DNA of 14,029 bases from assembly GCA_044433305.1 (NCBI GenBank), contig JAWXTS010000042.1, positions 1-14,029 on the forward strand. Direction: 5' to 3'. Positions 13,273 to 14,029 of this stretch are shown in pieces; the first letter of the stretch is position 1; each line of letters starts with the position of its first letter. Under the pieces are notes generated by a model that saw only the letters and a list, made by a program, of their open reading frames with translations, was not told the origin of the DNA and did not search any database. Both the position numbers and the translations under genes were made by a program. Source of the DNA: JAWXTS01 sp044433305. GTDB lineage: Bacteria; Bacteroidota; Bacteroidia; Bacteroidales; Rikenellaceae.

Positions 13273-14029
13273 TTACTTATCTAATTTCACATCAAATACT
13301 TGTCCGCTATCACTGCTCAATAGGGCAGAAACAGAGGCCTCGGCAACCTGCTCTGCTGTTAGAAGTGTTTGAGCATCCTCCTGCCCAAAGTTCTTGACTC
13401 TCATTGGGGTGTTTGTTCTCTCGGGGTTAATACAATTTACGCGTATCTTGTCTACACTCCATTCGGTGGCTATGGCCTGCACAAAGTTTACAACCGCAGC
13501 TTTGGTAGAAGAATAAAGGCTATAATAAGCACGGCCGCGAGTATATGAGCTTGAGGTGTATAGCAGTAGTGCCCCAGAAGTTTGTTTGAGGTATTGATGT
13601 GATTCACGAGCCACGTTAATCATCCCTCGTATATTGGTGTTTATGATTGCTTCTATCTCGTCCATAGGTGTTGTTACCAGAGGACGTTTTATTAATATGG
13701 CTGCCGTGTTAATGACATAGTCTATCTTGGAGTGTGTGTCATAGACAGATTTTAGTGCTTGGGCCACATTCTCAGCATCACATATATCCACATTATTTTG
13801 ACTGCGCGAGAAAGACACTACCGTGCAACCCAACTTGTTGAGCAGCTCTAAAATGGCCTGTCCTATGCCATAGCTGCCTCCAAAGATTACCACCACCTTG
13901 CCCACAAAGATATCTTCTGTGAGCGCGGGAACAAGTTTTTCTGATTTGAGTTGGAATAGTTTGTCGAGAAGGAAGATGTTCTCCTTGTAGGTGAGTTTCA
14001 TATTTTGCTCCTCGCCCTCTTCGACGTAT
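13273..14029 (-). CDS. SDR domain of a bifunctional cytidylyltransferase/reductase (Bcs1/TarIJ-like), N-terminus outside the window
   Basis: The classical SDR part has, counting from the internal ATG at 14001, the cofactor loop GGSYGIG (41-47), a DICD segment at 72-75, NTAA in place of NNAG (98-101), TSSS (149-152), Y163-x3-K167 and NPERTNTPMR (192-201), the last typical of the reductase half of cytidylyltransferase-SDR fusions. The frame stays open above this ATG to the edge: YVEEGEEQN, then MKLTYKENIFLLDKLF, which matches the C-terminal (N-I/M-K-L-T-x-x-E-D/N) end of IspD/TarI cytidylyltransferases. I therefore take the ATG at 14001 as internal and the gene as partial. Known fusions (H. influenzae Bcs1) reduce ribulose-5-phosphate to ribitol-5-phosphate and activate it to CDP-ribitol. 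licD follows directly. Confidence 0.8.
   Translation of the reverse strand, partial: YVEEGEEQNMKLTYKENIFLLDKLFQLKSEKLVPALTEDIFVGKVVVIFGGSYGIGQAILELLNKLGCTVVSFSRSQNNVDICDAENVAQALKSVYDTHSKIDYVINTAAILIKRPLVTTPMDEIEAIINTNIRGMINVARESHQYLKQTSGALLLYTSSSYTRGRAYYSLYSSTKAAVVNFVQAIATEWSVDKIRVNCINPERTNTPMRVKNFGQEDAQTLLTAEQVAEASVSALLSSDSGQVFDVKLDK

Overview
The window looks like a chromosomal segment from a member of the Bacteroidota, most likely order Bacteroidales. Three things point there. The start codons have no Shine-Dalgarno sequence and sit in A/T-rich leaders. Several genes are preceded by the Bacteroidota -7 box TAnnTTTG. The parE-parC pair, a full-length single-chain PurL and an ATP-GHKL/TOPRIM subunit of about 616 aa are typical of the group. 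I cannot name a genus.

Region 1 (1-6783, minus strand) is a tight housekeeping run read right to left: plsC (phospholipid acyltransferase), parE and parC (topoisomerase IV), aroK (shikimate kinase), then purL (purine synthesis, cut by the left edge). plsC to aroK have gaps of only 2-18 bp. purL has its own -7 box in a 51-bp gap. Divergent from plsC is fabD (7039-7917, plus), so a 255-bp spacer carries promoters for both phospholipid and fatty-acid synthesis, plus a perfect palindrome just upstream of the fabD promoter. fabD ends in a perfect 14-bp-stem terminator shared with the convergent gene.

Region 2 (7973-10662) groups small redox enzymes: an NfsB nitroreductase (minus), an ABM-fold quinol-monooxygenase-like protein (minus), a divergent YdfG-like short-chain dehydrogenase (plus) and a flavin-reductase-family FMN protein (minus). 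The last is downstream of, and probably cotranscribed with, an AbgT-family transporter (10675-12198). Between the dehydrogenase and the flavin reductase lies a 234-bp non-coding stretch that folds into two abutting long imperfect palindromes without the U-tracts of ordinary terminators.

Region 3 (12456-14029, minus) is the end of a surface-polysaccharide module: a LicD-family phosphotransferase preceded by an oxidoreductase whose frame stays open past its first ATG and off the window. The residues there look like the C-terminus of an IspD/TarI cytidylyltransferase. I infer a Bcs1/TarIJ-type fusion that makes CDP-ribitol (or a related CDP-alditol), with LicD as the transferase. This is the most interesting biology in the window. 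It parallels the ISPD plus fukutin/FKRP system of animals.

No tRNA, rRNA, CRISPR array, transposase or phage gene was seen.
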